Source of the DNA: an uncultured Desulfatiglans sp.
GTDB lineage: Bacteria; Desulfobacterota; DSM-4660; Desulfatiglandales; Desulfatiglandaceae
Reading direction: 5' to 3'
Assembly (NCBI GenBank): GCA_900498135.1
Contig: LR026961.1
Location: 2,248,628-2,312,627 of the forward strand
DNA: 64,000 bases
Shown here: positions 9,515 through 18,735 of the stretch, piece by piece
Layout: every line of letters starts with the position of its first letter
How positions within the stretch are numbered: the stretch's first letter is position 1
Position numbers and translations under genes: made by a program
Notes under the pieces: model-generated
The model's database searches: none
Seen by the model: the letters and a program-made list of their open reading frames with translations, nothing else
What the model was told of the DNA's origin: nothing

Positions 9515-11221
9515 GTGAAGCTCAGAGATACTATATTCCATGCTGTATATATCCTTTTTTCTGCAGGTTTTTTATTTGCCATATATTTTAATACGCTTTC
9601 ATGTCCATTTCTTTTTGATGACTTAATCAACATTGTCAATAACCAAAATTTGCAAATAGATAGATTTGGATTAAAAGAAATATGTAATATATTTTCGAAA
9701 GAAAATCCATGTCAGAACAGGCCTATAGCATATGTATCCTTAGCGTGGAACTTCTCGTTAGGAAAACTGGATCCATGGGGTTATCACATCTTCAACATAG
9801 TGGTCCATGTTTTAAATTGTCTTTTGCTCTATCTTTTCCTTCTGCAAACCATCCATTCAAGCTGGATGCAGGATACCTATGGAAAACAAGGTCGCTGGTT
9901 GGCCTGTTTCGCCGCGCTGGCATGGGCGGCTCATCCGATTCAGACCAACGCAGTTACTTACATTGTTCAGCGAATGACCAGCTTGGCCGCCCTTTTTGGG
10001 CTTTTGGGCCTCGTTCTGTGGATGAAGGGACGTTCATGGTGGATCGAAGAGCACCGGAAAAGTGCTGGCATTTTTTTCGTGTTTGCCATTTCGAGCTGGG
10101 TAGCGGGCCTTTCATGTAAAGAAAATGTGGTGATTCTGCCCCTCATGATTGTCGTGCACGAGAACGTTCTGCTCAGAGATTCTGGCTGCGCTGTCCGATG
10201 GCGATGGGTGTGGGCTGCCATCCTTTCAGCAGGCGCCATGTGCTTCCTGTACCTAGGGAAAGAACCATTTGGCTATTTGGCTGCGGCTTATGGGCAGCGT
10301 GATTTTACCCTTACTGAAAGGCTCATGACGGAATCACGGGTCTTGTGGCATTATATCTCCCTTTTCTTCCGGCCAGAGGCATCGCGATTTTGTCTGTTGT
10401 ATGAATATGAAATTTCACAAGGATTATTCAAACCCATTACGACGATTGCAAGCCTTCTAGGATGGCTTACTGTCTCCTGGCTTGCTCTTTTGTATAGAAG
10501 AAAGAAAATTATTGTGATTTGGTGTGTGCTATGGTTTTTTGTGGCACATTCTGTTGAATCATCGATCATTCCGCTCGAGGTCGTCTTTGAACACCGCATG
10601 TATGTCCCGAGCATGGCCCTAACATTCGCCTCAGCCACCCTTTTATATGACCTTTGCATCCGGTTTCATATTCGGAGCCATATCTGTGGGCTGATGGGTG
10701 GCCTTATTTTAGGTTTATTGGGAAGCTCGGCCTATATTCGCAATATGGATTATACCGATGCAGTCCATTTTTATGCATCGGAACTATCAAAATCTCCTGG
10801 TTCAAGACGCATAAGACTAAACCTTGCGATTTCATTGATCCGATGCGGTGCTGTGAATGCCGGCGGGTCCATGTTCCAGCGGCTTGAAAAAGATTATCCT
10901 GAGGATATCCATGTCCTTCAGAGCCTGCACCATTATGTGGTCTATGAATTGGGGGATGAAGATAGAGCGGAAGAAATTTTCCTGCAGATTGAGCGGGTCC
11001 TGCGCTCTAAGGGATGTGTCTTGAAGAAAGAGGTTTTCGCACTGTGGAACTTGGCGGTCTACTACCAGGAGAGGGGTCAATACGGACGAGCCCTTTTCCT
11101 TCTCGATCGGATGCCATCCGAGCTTGATTGTGAAGGTGTGAGGTCACTTCGTGAGCGATGCCTTGTCGTTGGCAGTCGAGTGGAAGAATCTGCGGGTGGC
11201 AATCGAATGGATGCTCCGTAA
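9515..11221 (+). CDS. TMTC-like polytopic glycosyltransferase (GT-C) with TPR-like tail
   Basis: The 568-residue membrane protein has about nine to ten hydrophobic segments in the first 400 residues. The early loop FLFDDLINIVNN places acidic residues where GT-C enzymes bind a lipid-phosphate sugar. The block WNFSLGKLDPWGYHIFNIVV is the signature of the DUF1736/TMTC family, which transfers sugars to protein Ser/Thr from polyprenyl-phosphate donors. The C-terminal 170 residues look like helical TPR-type repeats. It starts at GTG 9515 and follows pilA, so pilin O-glycosylation is the leading inference. The 5' part is markedly AT-rich. Confidence 0.7.
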   Translation: MKLRDTIFHAVYILFSAGFLFAIYFNTLSCPFLFDDLINIVNNQNLQIDRFGLKEICNIFSKENPCQNRPIAYVSLAWNFSLGKLDPWGYHIFNIVVHVLNCLLLYLFLLQTIHSSWMQDTYGKQGRWLACFAALAWAAHPIQTNAVTYIVQRMTSLAALFGLLGLVLWMKGRSWWIEEHRKSAGIFFVFAISSWVAGLSCKENVVILPLMIVVHENVLLRDSGCAVRWRWVWAAILSAGAMCFLYLGKEPFGYLAAAYGQRDFTLTERLMTESRVLWHYISLFFRPEASRFCLLYEYEISQGLFKPITTIASLLGWLTVSWLALLYRRKKIIVIWCVLWFFVAHSVESSIIPLEVVFEHRMYVPSMALTFASATLLYDLCIRFHIRSHICGLMGGLILGLLGSSAYIRNMDYTDAVHFYASELSKSPGSRRIRLNLAISLIRCGAVNAGGSMFQRLEKDYPEDIHVLQSLHHYVVYELGDEDRAEEIFLQIERVLRSKGCVLKKEVFALWNLAVYYQERGQYGRALFLLDRMPSELDCEGVRSLRERCLVVGSRVEESAGGNRMDAP

Positions 11222-11306
11222 AACGCTTTGAAGATCGCATGATCCTCACCCTATATTTCGGCCGGCCTGCAGGGCGCAATCCGCGCTCCTGATCTTGAGG
11301 GAGGGT

Positions 11307-12032
11307 ATGAAGCGTACAAAAAACCATGTCCTCATCCTCTATGTTTCCTCTATCTTTCTGATGGTTCTCGTCTGGGGGATTCAATGGAAGCTTATCCGGC
11401 TTGGCCTTGCAGAAACCGGGGTGACCCTTTCCGATTGTCCTTGGTGCGAGGAAGGCGGGGATTTCGAGGACGTGGTTTTCCTGCCCCGCAATGCATCAAC
11501 CCTGCGCCTGCTTGCACCAGCCGATGTTGACTTCTTGGCAGACTTGCTATGGCTGCGCTGTGTCTACTATTTCGGCAGGCATGCTTTGACGAATAGAGAG
11601 TATCCATACCTTCATCATATATTGGATTTGATTACAGATCTGGCGCCGGCGTGGCGGTGGCCGTTTTTTTTCGGAGCAGTCGTCTTTGCAACAGAGATCC
11701 AGGCCTATGATCCTGGAATATCTCTGATCGAAAAAGGGCTGCAGTTCCATCGCGCCGACTGGCAGCTCTGGTTTTACAAAGGATATTACCTGTGGAAGTA
11801 TGCAGAAGATGCGCTCGGAGCAGCCGATGCCTTGGGAGAGGCTGCTGATCTGCCGGGGGCACCCTCCTTCTTGAAAGGATTAGCGGCCAGCCTGGCGAAC
11901 AGGGCCGGACATCGGGAGTTGGCTGTCTCACTCATCGAAAATGCCTTGAAGCAAACGATCGATCCTGCCCAGCAGGAGAGGCTGGTGCAAAAACGGGAGG
12001 AGATTCTTTCCAATGAGGGAACCCGCCGTTGA
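11307..12032 (+). CDS. Membrane-anchored TPR-like protein of the pilin locus
   Basis: A 241-residue protein with one N-terminal membrane segment (HVLILYVSSIFLMVLVWGI) and a periplasmic helical domain with TPR-like spacing (LLWLRCVYYFGRHALTNREY; WQLWFYKGYYLWKYAEDALG). ATG 11307 is chosen because GAGGGAGGG precedes it. It overlaps the following ABC ATPase gene by 20 bases. Its place, pilin then helical protein then ABC ATPase and permease, recalls Myxococcus pilA-pilG-pilH-pilI, but I cannot establish orthology to PilG by eye. Confidence 0.55.
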   Translation: MKRTKNHVLILYVSSIFLMVLVWGIQWKLIRLGLAETGVTLSDCPWCEEGGDFEDVVFLPRNASTLRLLAPADVDFLADLLWLRCVYYFGRHALTNREYPYLHHILDLITDLAPAWRWPFFFGAVVFATEIQAYDPGISLIEKGLQFHRADWQLWFYKGYYLWKYAEDALGAADALGEAADLPGAPSFLKGLAASLANRAGHRELAVSLIENALKQTIDPAQQERLVQKREEILSNEGTRR

Positions 12033-12963
12033 ATGGCTGCATTCAACCTATTGCATCCGGTTGGGTTTTTGGCGCAGGAAAAAAGTGATTCTTCACGACC
12101 TGTGTCTGCGTGTGGCGCAGGGGATGACCTTGGGGCTGATCGGGCCGAATGGTGCAGGGAAGACCACCGTGATCATGCTTGGAGCTGGGTTGCTGAAGCC
12201 TGACTTGGGGAGAGTCCAGGTGGCAGGAAGAGACGCTGTCGATGTGGCCTCCAAACGGGGGATAGGGTGCCTGACGGAGAGACCCTATTTCTACCCGCGT
12301 CTAACCCTTCTGGAATGGATGCATATGCTCGTTGGGCTCAGTGGAATCGGCCGCACCGAAGGACGACGTGCCGTTGAAAAGCAGCTCGATCTTCTCGGGC
12401 TGCGGGATCAGGGACCGCTGCAGATGGGGACTCTTTCCAAGGGTCAACTGCAGCGGGCGGGGCTGGCTCAAGCACTGGTGCACAGGCCCTCGCTCCTTTT
12501 CCTGGACGAACCGATGAGTGGTTTGGATCCCTGTTGGCGCAGCCGCTTGCTGGAGATCATGCTGGAGCTTAAACGTGCCGGGCGTACGATCGTCTTCAGC
12601 TCTCATATTCTGTCCGATGTGGAAACGATATGCGATGAGGTCGTCTTGATGGATCAAGGAAAACTGAGGTGGACCGGGGATATGTCCGCGATCGAAAAAA
12701 CCTTCAGGATGTTCGATATCCGAATGGAAGCGACAAGGCAGGAGTTTCTGTCCGAACTACGGGGGAAAGGTGTGCTTGTGATCCATAAATGCCGCAACAC
12801 ATACCACCTGCGCGTGCAAGGCCCTTTGTTGGACAAGATCCTCGCGCTGGCCGCAACCCGTAAAATCCGCCTCGAATCTTTGAATCCTGTCTATGCGGAT
12901 TTTGATGAGTTGCTGACCCGGTTCGGCCGGGAGAACGCTGGGAATTCAGGATGGCGGGTTTGA
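12013..12963 (+). CDS. ABC transporter ATP-binding protein (PilH-like position)
   Basis: A 316-residue ATPase with Walker A GPNGAGKTT, signature LSKGQLQRAG, Walker B LLFLDEP and the H-loop SSHIL. The roughly 90-residue C-terminal extension is typical of drug/antibiotic-type (CcmA) exporters. It overlaps both the upstream TPR gene and the downstream permease gene, so it is translationally coupled to both. In Myxococcus an ABC pair beside pilA (PilHI) is needed for pilus export; a comparable role here is inferred from position. Confidence 0.85.
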   Translation: MREPAVEWLHSTYCIRLGFWRRKKVILHDLCLRVAQGMTLGLIGPNGAGKTTVIMLGAGLLKPDLGRVQVAGRDAVDVASKRGIGCLTERPYFYPRLTLLEWMHMLVGLSGIGRTEGRRAVEKQLDLLGLRDQGPLQMGTLSKGQLQRAGLAQALVHRPSLLFLDEPMSGLDPCWRSRLLEIMLELKRAGRTIVFSSHILSDVETICDEVVLMDQGKLRWTGDMSAIEKTFRMFDIRMEATRQEFLSELRGKGVLVIHKCRNTYHLRVQGPLLDKILALAATRKIRLESLNPVYADFDELLTRFGRENAGNSGWRV

Positions 12964-13742
12964 GGGCTGGCTGGGGTCTTCAAATTTGGGCTTTGGCCAG
13001 GCATGTCTGGATCGAGGCGCTACGTGACCGGTTCACTCAAGCTTTGTGTCTGATCGGAGTGATTCTTCTGGCCTCTTCGATGGTTTTAAGTCGTATGGCG
13101 ATTGGAAATCACGAAAGAGTGATACAGAATATGGGATTCTGGGTCATTTGGGTCTCGGGCTTTTTTGGTGTCTTGTGTCTGGGCTCGAACCTCGTTCGCC
13201 ATGAGATACAGCAGCGGACCATTTTTCTGATATTGTCGAGACCTCTCGGCCGCAACTCGTTCCTGCTGGGAAAGTATTGTGGCATGATCCTGGTTTTGGC
13301 CACGATCTTTCTCATTCTGTCCACGAGCTTTGGAAGTGTGATGTTGCTTTCGGGAATCCGGGTGAACGCTCAGCACGCCGTGGCGGGGCTTTTCATCTTT
13401 TCCGAGTGGATCATTCTGGCAGCGTTCAGCGTCCTTTTCGCAGGTTTTACGAGTCCACCACTGCACAACTTTTTTCTAGCCGGGGTCGCTTTCCTGGGTC
13501 ATTGGTGCAACGATCTGCTCCTATTCGCTCAAAACACCGAATCGCATATGATTGAGATCGCCCTTAGGGTGCTGTTTTTAATCCTGCCAAATCTTGAGTG
13601 CATCAATTTCAGAGGAGCGGCCTTATATGAAGACCCCATTCCGGGCGCCATGATCGCCGGGGGCCTCTTCTTCACCGTCGCCTGGATTGGGGCGCTGATT
13701 TGTGCATCCGCAGCGATCTTCTCATCCAGAAAGATTTTCTGA
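12951..13742 (+). CDS. ABC-2 type permease
   Basis: A 263-residue integral membrane protein with six predicted hydrophobic segments. The cytosolic segment LVRHEIQQRTIFLILSRPLG is characteristic of ABC-2 (NatB/PilI-type) permeases. Its start overlaps the end of the ATPase gene by 13 bases, so the two form one exporter. The substrate is not evident from sequence. Confidence 0.8.
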   Translation: MAGLRAGWGLQIWALARHVWIEALRDRFTQALCLIGVILLASSMVLSRMAIGNHERVIQNMGFWVIWVSGFFGVLCLGSNLVRHEIQQRTIFLILSRPLGRNSFLLGKYCGMILVLATIFLILSTSFGSVMLLSGIRVNAQHAVAGLFIFSEWIILAAFSVLFAGFTSPPLHNFFLAGVAFLGHWCNDLLLFAQNTESHMIEIALRVLFLILPNLECINFRGAALYEDPIPGAMIAGGLFFTVAWIGALICASAAIFSSRKIF

Positions 13743-13745
13743 GCG

Positions 13746-13934
13746 ATGAACCGGCACCTTTGCAGCCGTTTTGACTACAAGAGAACCGGACGTTGCGGTG
13801 GCCGGCTTTCTGTGAAAATCATCTTCGGATATAGGCTGTCTATGAAGAAGGCAAGGGTGCTCTTCGATAAAAACGGATATGCGGAAGCGGACATGCTGCC
13901 TGATAAAGAACCTTTGCACGAGGCGGCGAAGTGA
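13746..13934 (+). CDS. Small hypothetical ORF between permease and GT2
   Basis: A 62-codon frame starts three bases after the permease stop and its TGA overlaps the GTG of the next gene. The product begins MNRHLCSRFDYKRTGRCGG and is basic and then acidic, with no recognisable domain or membrane segment. The tight coupling on both sides argues for translation, perhaps only to carry ribosomes to the GT2 gene. No ribosome site of quality is visible. It could equally be spacer. Confidence 0.25.
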   Translation: MNRHLCSRFDYKRTGRCGGRLSVKIIFGYRLSMKKARVLFDKNGYAEADMLPDKEPLHEAAK

Positions 13935-14851
13935 AACCGCGAGCCTGTCCATCAGAAAGAAGAACGCCTGGGATGGGCCGCGATGTGGTCCCATGCAGTG
14001 TGTCGGTCATCATTTCCGCTCTGAACGAATCAGCGGTCATCGGTAATCTTGTCGCGCGCATCAGAGAGCTTTATCCGGATTTCGAGATCATTGTGGTGAA
14101 TGATGGATCTGAAGATGAAACGGCCCAGGTTGCGCTCGAGGCGGGGGCCTTCGTATACAGCCATCCTTATACGATAGGCAACGGGGCAGCCGTGAAAAGC
14201 GGTATCCGGATCGCATCGGGGGAAGTCCTGGTTCTCATGGATGGTGATGGACAGCACCGACCTGAAGACATCCCCCGATTGCTCCAATATGTGCCTGAAT
14301 TCGACATGGTTGTCGGCGCGCGCTGCAGATGCCAGCAGACGAATTGGTGGAGGGCTGCAGGCAATCGATTTTTCAACTGTCTGGCATCTTATGTCACCCG
14401 GTTCGAGGTCCAGGATCTCACCTCAGGCTTCAGGGCGGTCAAATCGGGAACAGCCAAAGATTTCCTGAATCTGCTGCCGAACACCTACTCTTATCCGACG
14501 ACGATTACCCTCGCGGCTTTGCATAGTGGCAGGTCGGTGAAATATGAGCCCATAGATGTATTGAAAAGGCGGACTGGTAAAAGCGGCGTACACTTTGTGG
14601 AAGACGGAATTCGGTTCCTGCTGATCCTGATGAAGGTCTGCACTCTCTTCGCTCCGTTGCGTGTATTCCTGCCGACTTCCATCGCAATGTTTCTGGCCGG
14701 CCTAGGTTGTAATCTATGGACGTTTTTGACAGTCGGCCGATTCAATGATATGGGTGCTCTCTTTCTGACAACATCGATTCTCATATTTATGCTTGGTCTG
14801 ATCTCTGAGCAGATCAGCCAAATGCGGTTTAATGGGTCCGCCGGTCCGTAG
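13931..14851 (+). CDS. Family 2 glycosyltransferase (polyprenyl-phosphate sugar synthase type)
   Basis: A 306-residue protein with a GT-A domain: SVIISALNESAVIGN, VVNDGSEDET, and the metal-binding DGDGQH. The segment TSGFRAVKSG and the later KRRTGKSGVHF fit the DPM1/GtrB subgroup that makes polyprenyl-phosphate hexose. Two membrane helices follow at the C-terminus. This is the donor expected by the GT-C enzyme encoded at 9515-11221, so the two may form a pilin glycosylation route. The start is GTG 13931 with GAGGCGG upstream; ATG 13973 is an alternative. Confidence 0.8.
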   Translation: MKPRACPSERRTPGMGRDVVPCSVSVIISALNESAVIGNLVARIRELYPDFEIIVVNDGSEDETAQVALEAGAFVYSHPYTIGNGAAVKSGIRIASGEVLVLMDGDGQHRPEDIPRLLQYVPEFDMVVGARCRCQQTNWWRAAGNRFFNCLASYVTRFEVQDLTSGFRAVKSGTAKDFLNLLPNTYSYPTTITLAALHSGRSVKYEPIDVLKRRTGKSGVHFVEDGIRFLLILMKVCTLFAPLRVFLPTSIAMFLAGLGCNLWTFLTVGRFNDMGALFLTTSILIFMLGLISEQISQMRFNGSAGP

Positions 14852-14980
14852 ATCGCCGGACCGGGTATGAAGAGTCAGGGATAAATGCAATGAGCTGTGG
14901 GAAGGTTCCAGGAAAAACCATTTTTGAGGGATGGAGGCTTTGAATGGTGCATCTGCCGAATGATCTTGATAGTGCGTAAG

Positions 14981-15000
14981 AAAGGCCGAAAACGGCTTTT
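14981..15000 (+). terminator. Likely terminator of the pilin locus
   Basis: AAAGGCCG, loop AAAA, CGGCTTTT gives an eight-pair stem with one G-T wobble, ending in four T residues. It lies 130 bases after the GT2 stop and before the AT-rich promoter region of the sensor kinase gene. Confidence 0.45.
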
Positions 15001-15165
15001 ACCACGTTATGAAAGAAAAGCTGAAACTGTAGATTATTGATGATATTTATATTTGGATAAGATTAGGATAAAATAAGCGACGGTTGGTTGCTTGACTTTA
15101 AAGCTGCCAACTGGTATCTACAGAAGAAGATCTTTTCTGACATAACCTCTTTGGGTGAATTTTTT

Positions 15166-16989
15166 ATGCTGACAAATCCTGACGATTTGATCAAGGCATT
15201 GCGGCAGGAGCCTTGGGCCGCGGAGGTCTCTGCCGACGAGTCGTTTTGGCGGTTTCTGATAGAGTGGGTCGAGGAACATGTCCTTTCCGAATTCCTGAAA
15301 CGGGTGACAGGCCTGATCGATGAGCTTGTAGAGATCGACCCTGATCTAACCCCAAAAGAGGTTTTCCAAAAGGCCACCCAGTTCATGGTGGAATTCCTCG
15401 GAGCCCATTCCGCTTCTATCCGCATCTATGACCCTATTACGGAGCAGATGCTTTCATACGGGTCTTACCCGCTTGGGGAGGAGCACCACCGCTCGGAATT
15501 CATTCCCCTTGAAGGGAGCATCGCAGGAGAAGTCGTCCGGACCCGTCAGCCATGCCTCGTTCCTGATCTGGCGAATGATGACCGGTATCTCGACAAGCAT
15601 ACGATCGACCGGAAAGGCGTTCGTTCCATGATGGGGATTCCGCTCGAGATCACCCGCTTTTTCCCGGACGAGCGCGATACCATCGGCGTCATTCAGATCT
15701 ATTTCGTCGAGCGGAATCGGGTGTTTCATCCCCTGGAGATTCAGATGGCGACGCTGATGGCACGGCGTCTGAGTTTTGTCATGGCGAAGAAAAAGATCCT
15801 CTTTCTGCAGCGGACGAACGAGAAAAAGGCGTTTGTAACGGAGCACATCTTCCGTGCTCTGGGAGCGCGGGGCGGGATTAAGCTGAAAGAGATATTCAAC
15901 CGCGTGGTCCCTGAACTTGCGGATATGGTCAACCTCCAGAGCTGTGCGCTTTTTTCTGTGACGGAGGACTTGACAAGGATTGTGCTCGAGGCGGGTTATC
16001 CGGAGAGCGGTGGTTATCACAGTATCGGGAAGAGCTTTGCCGTGAGCAGCGAGCCGGCCTTCGAGATCTTGTTGAATCTACGCGGTTACGATGGAGACTC
16101 GGTCTACGAGACCCTGAGCCCTTCCTACCTGCTGGTGGTCGACCCGCAGCGCAGCACACTGATATCGGACAACCTCAAGCGGTTCGCCCAGATTTACAAT
16201 ATCAATTCCATCCTCTACATCCCGCTCAGGGTGAACGGCAATGTCACCCACTTCATGACTTTCGATGCACTGGAGCAGCGTCAACGGTACCGTGAGGATG
16301 AAATCGATCTGCTCATCTTCATGGGGCGCGAGCTGATGAAGGCTCAGAAAATGGAGCGGCTGGACGATGCTCTCCATGATTTCAAGAACCCGGCGATTGC
16401 AACGGCAGGTTTTGCGCGCCGCCTGAAAAAGATGGTCGAGGAGGACCCGGTCGGCTGCCGCGATCAGATCCTCAAGTACGCTGACATCCTGCTTGAAGAG
16501 ACCAGCCGTCTGCAGGAATTGGCGCTCAGCATCTACCATGTCGGGCAGGAACAGGTGGTCAACCTGACCGAAGTCCTCAGAAGGCGCTTCGAGATTAATC
16601 GGGAGGCGATCCGCGAGCAGCTGAGGCAGAATATCACCTTGAAAGAAGGCCCCTTCGATCCTAACTTGTATGTGAAGTGTTTTTCGATCAACCTCGAAAG
16701 GGTGTTCGACAATATTCTCAACAATGCGACCAAGGCCATTCCTTTGAAAGGTGGAACCCTTGCGATTCGCACCCACTCGAAAGGAGATTGGGTCTGTGCA
16801 GAAGTCAGCAATACGGGCGAGATGTCGGATGAGGATCGTGTTCTGATGGTCGAGGGTGGCGCTCAGGGTCGTGGCTTGTATATCACAAACAGGATAGTGA
16901 AGCTTTTGGGTGGAAAGGTGGAAGTGGTCAGAGGCAACGGTATGACCACATTTGTTGTTTGTCTACCTGCAAACGATGGAACCCATTGA
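15166..16989 (+). CDS. GAF-domain sensor histidine kinase
   Basis: A 607-residue soluble kinase. Two GAF-like segments are visible, about residues 60-215 (ASIRIYDPITEQMLSYG; GSIAGEVVRTRQPCLVPDL) and 245-385. The phospho-acceptor box ALHDFKNPAIATAGFARRL places the histidine near residue 403. The HATPase has an N-box NNATKAIP and a G-box GRGLYITNRIVKLLGG. No membrane segment is seen, so the signal is cytoplasmic. ATG 15166 is chosen, but a TTG at 15088 would add 26 residues and neither has a strong ribosome site. No cognate regulator is adjacent. Confidence 0.85.
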   Translation: MLTNPDDLIKALRQEPWAAEVSADESFWRFLIEWVEEHVLSEFLKRVTGLIDELVEIDPDLTPKEVFQKATQFMVEFLGAHSASIRIYDPITEQMLSYGSYPLGEEHHRSEFIPLEGSIAGEVVRTRQPCLVPDLANDDRYLDKHTIDRKGVRSMMGIPLEITRFFPDERDTIGVIQIYFVERNRVFHPLEIQMATLMARRLSFVMAKKKILFLQRTNEKKAFVTEHIFRALGARGGIKLKEIFNRVVPELADMVNLQSCALFSVTEDLTRIVLEAGYPESGGYHSIGKSFAVSSEPAFEILLNLRGYDGDSVYETLSPSYLLVVDPQRSTLISDNLKRFAQIYNINSILYIPLRVNGNVTHFMTFDALEQRQRYREDEIDLLIFMGRELMKAQKMERLDDALHDFKNPAIATAGFARRLKKMVEEDPVGCRDQILKYADILLEETSRLQELALSIYHVGQEQVVNLTEVLRRRFEINREAIREQLRQNITLKEGPFDPNLYVKCFSINLERVFDNILNNATKAIPLKGGTLAIRTHSKGDWVCAEVSNTGEMSDEDRVLMVEGGAQGRGLYITNRIVKLLGGKVEVVRGNGMTTFVVCLPANDGTH

Positions 16990-17015
16990 AAAAGGAGGAA
17001 TCCGGGAGAGGAACG

Positions 17016-17378
17016 ATGACGAATTGCAAACGGTGCGGCAGCTCGATTGAGCCGGGCGAAGAACGTATTCTGAATCAAGAGGTGATGTGCGAAGACTGCT
17101 ACATGGATGCCCTGTCTCCGGCTCGTGCCTGTGACCCCTGGGCGGTCCACAGTGCAAAGTCCCTGGAGCGGAACATGGGACAGGCCCCTGAACTGACGGA
17201 AAGGCAGTCCCGAATCCTTTCGATTTTGCAAGAGACTGGCGGGGTTGAGCCGCAGGTGCTATGCGAGGCGTTGGACCTCAAGCCTTCAGATCTCGAAAAG
17301 GAGATCGCCGCCCTGAGACACATGGAGAAGGTGCGGGGCGAGCTACGGGAGGGGAGAAAATTCATCCGCTTGTGGTAG
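17016..17378 (+). CDS. Zinc-ribbon and winged-helix-like small protein
   Basis: A 120-residue protein. The N-terminus NCKRCGSSIEPGE ... CEDCY carries two CxxC pairs that should hold a zinc. The second half (LTERQSRILSILQETGGVEP ... LCEALDLKPSDLEKEIAALR) has the spacing of a winged-helix DNA-binding domain. ATG 17016 has GGGAGAGG just upstream. It follows the kinase gene by 26 bases and may be in its operon, possibly as an output regulator, although it lacks a receiver domain. The family is not recognised. Confidence 0.65.
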   Translation: MTNCKRCGSSIEPGEERILNQEVMCEDCYMDALSPARACDPWAVHSAKSLERNMGQAPELTERQSRILSILQETGGVEPQVLCEALDLKPSDLEKEIAALRHMEKVRGELREGRKFIRLW

Positions 17379-17498
17379 CATTGAAGAAAATCGGTTTGCT
17401 GCTCGTGATCGTGCCGGTCCCGCCGAGAAAAATGGTCGCCTGGGAGAGTCGGCGTTCAGTTTGACAGTCGGGGTGTCTTGAGGGATGGGGGGATTGAG

Positions 17499-17663
17499 AT
17501 GCCGTCATACGATTATCTCTGCGAGAAGTGCGGGTGCATATTCACTTTGATGATGACGCTGGTTGAGCACGAAAAGACCAAGGTGCGGTGCCCGAGGTGC
17601 AAGAGTGCACGTGTGAAGCAGCAGATAGGATCTTTTCAGACGATCACGTCCAAGAAGAGCTGA
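17499..17663 (+). CDS. FmdB-type zinc-ribbon protein
   Basis: The 54-residue product begins MPSYDYLCEKCGCIFTLM and has a second CPRC pair, the standard putative regulatory protein (FmdB/DUF zinc ribbon) pattern. It starts at ATG after GGGGGATTGAG. Function is unknown for the family; some members lie next to amidase or formamidase genes. It is short but the motif is clear. Confidence 0.8.
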   Translation: MPSYDYLCEKCGCIFTLMMTLVEHEKTKVRCPRCKSARVKQQIGSFQTITSKKS

Positions 17664-17737
17664 CGGAAAGCGAAAGCGGGGCTGTGATCGAAAGGGTCTG
17701 CGGCGTGTCGGTTTTATCGTTGACATAGATATTATTC

Positions 17738-18008
17738 ATCCAGAAATGATGTCCCGGTAGAATCCGGTTTCCAATCCGAAAATGAGGATTTTTCTTCATA
17801 CGCTGTGCGTGCTCAGTCCCACCCCTTGGGGGTGGGTCCCGGTTCCTTCACACCCTTCGGGTGCTCATTCCCACCGCTTCGCAGCAGGTGCCGACTTGGC
17901 TAATACTTAGAAAATCAGGCGATTGCGTGGAGGCGACCTGCAGGTCGCCGCACAAGCAAACGTGCAGATTGACGGCTGGATTGGCCTAAAGGACCATTTC
18001 CGGATGGC
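17738..18008 (-). repeat. Dispersed intergenic repeat, copy B
   Basis: Reverse-oriented copy of the repeat family with the optional hairpin module present in two tandem units. Unit one contains ACGCTGTGCGT and CCACCCCTTGGGGGTGGG; unit two contains CACCCTTCGGGTG and CCACCGCTTCGCAGCAGG. The inner palindrome GGCGACCTGCAGGTCGCC is intact. The end CCATTTCCGGATGG is well kept. It fills most of the space between the FmdB gene and copy C. Confidence 0.85.
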
Positions 18009-18152
18009 ACCCAGGTAACACTGTTTGGGCATGGAATGAGCGGGAGCGAGATTGACAGCGGGGCCGTAATTGGCTAGGAATGTAAGAGCGGGTTTTCTGA
18101 AATGCTGGTCACGCCGGGTTCCGTCTGGTGGTGTTTACCTATAAATAATTTT

Positions 18153-18357
18153 TCGGTTCTACCCGGTTTCCAATCCGAAAAAGAGATTTTTTCTTCACAC
18201 TCCTCGGGTGCGAAGTCCTGCCTCTGCGAGGCGGGTTGTGGTTTGTACATATGAAGGAAATCAAGCGTTTGCCCAGAGGCGGCCGATGGGGCGCGCCACA
18301 CAGTCAGATCTGCAGATTGACGCCGAGATCGGCAAAATGGCCCTTTCCGGATGAAAA
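18153..18357 (-). repeat. Dispersed intergenic repeat, copy C
   Basis: A more diverged reverse-oriented copy 145 bases after copy B. It keeps TTCTACCCGGTTTCCAATCC at one end, GAAATCAAGCG and CTGCAGATTGACGCCGAGAT in the middle, and CCCTTTCCGGATG at the other end. The inner palindrome is degraded to GGCGGCCGATGGGGCG, and the single hairpin module is altered (CTGCCTCTGCGAGGCGGG). The end lies 60 bases upstream of the next gene and may overlap its promoter. Confidence 0.75.
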
Positions 18358-18417
18358 CGAAGCGGGAATTACCGGTGGGAGTCGATTCCGGCCCATGGAT
18401 GACGAGAGGAAGATAGA

Positions 18418-18723
18418 ATGAAATGCCCTTTTTGCGAGAAAGATATACCCGGTCGTCCCTGCCCGAAATGCGGAGAGGAAAATCCGGAGGAGGCTTCGTA
18501 CTGTATGCAGTGCGGTGCTGCGATGGACGGTCGTCAAGAGCCTTCGGCCTTGGCGGACGAGCAGGATGATGAATTCGATTTTGAAAATCGCGTCTTGTGC
18601 CCGGACGGGGCCTGTACAGGGATCATTGTCGACGGGAAATGCACCGAGTGCGGGAAGGTCTGGGAACCTGGCGCTGATCAGGGTCCTGCAGATGAAAATC
18701 AGAGCCCTGCAGACGAAAAATAG
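18418..18723 (+). CDS. Small double zinc-ribbon protein
   Basis: A 101-residue protein with four paired-cysteine motifs: MKCPFCEKDI, CPKCGEEN, YCMQCGAAM and, near the C-terminus, CPDGACTGIIVDGKCTECGK. The region between and the tail are strongly acidic. Such proteins often bridge proteins or nucleic acids; no defined function can be assigned. ATG 18418 follows GAGAGGAAG. queD starts 12 bases after its stop, so they are likely co-transcribed. Confidence 0.7.
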   Translation: MKCPFCEKDIPGRPCPKCGEENPEEASYCMQCGAAMDGRQEPSALADEQDDEFDFENRVLCPDGACTGIIVDGKCTECGKVWEPGADQGPADENQSPADEK

Positions 18724-18735
18724 GGGGGCTGCTCA

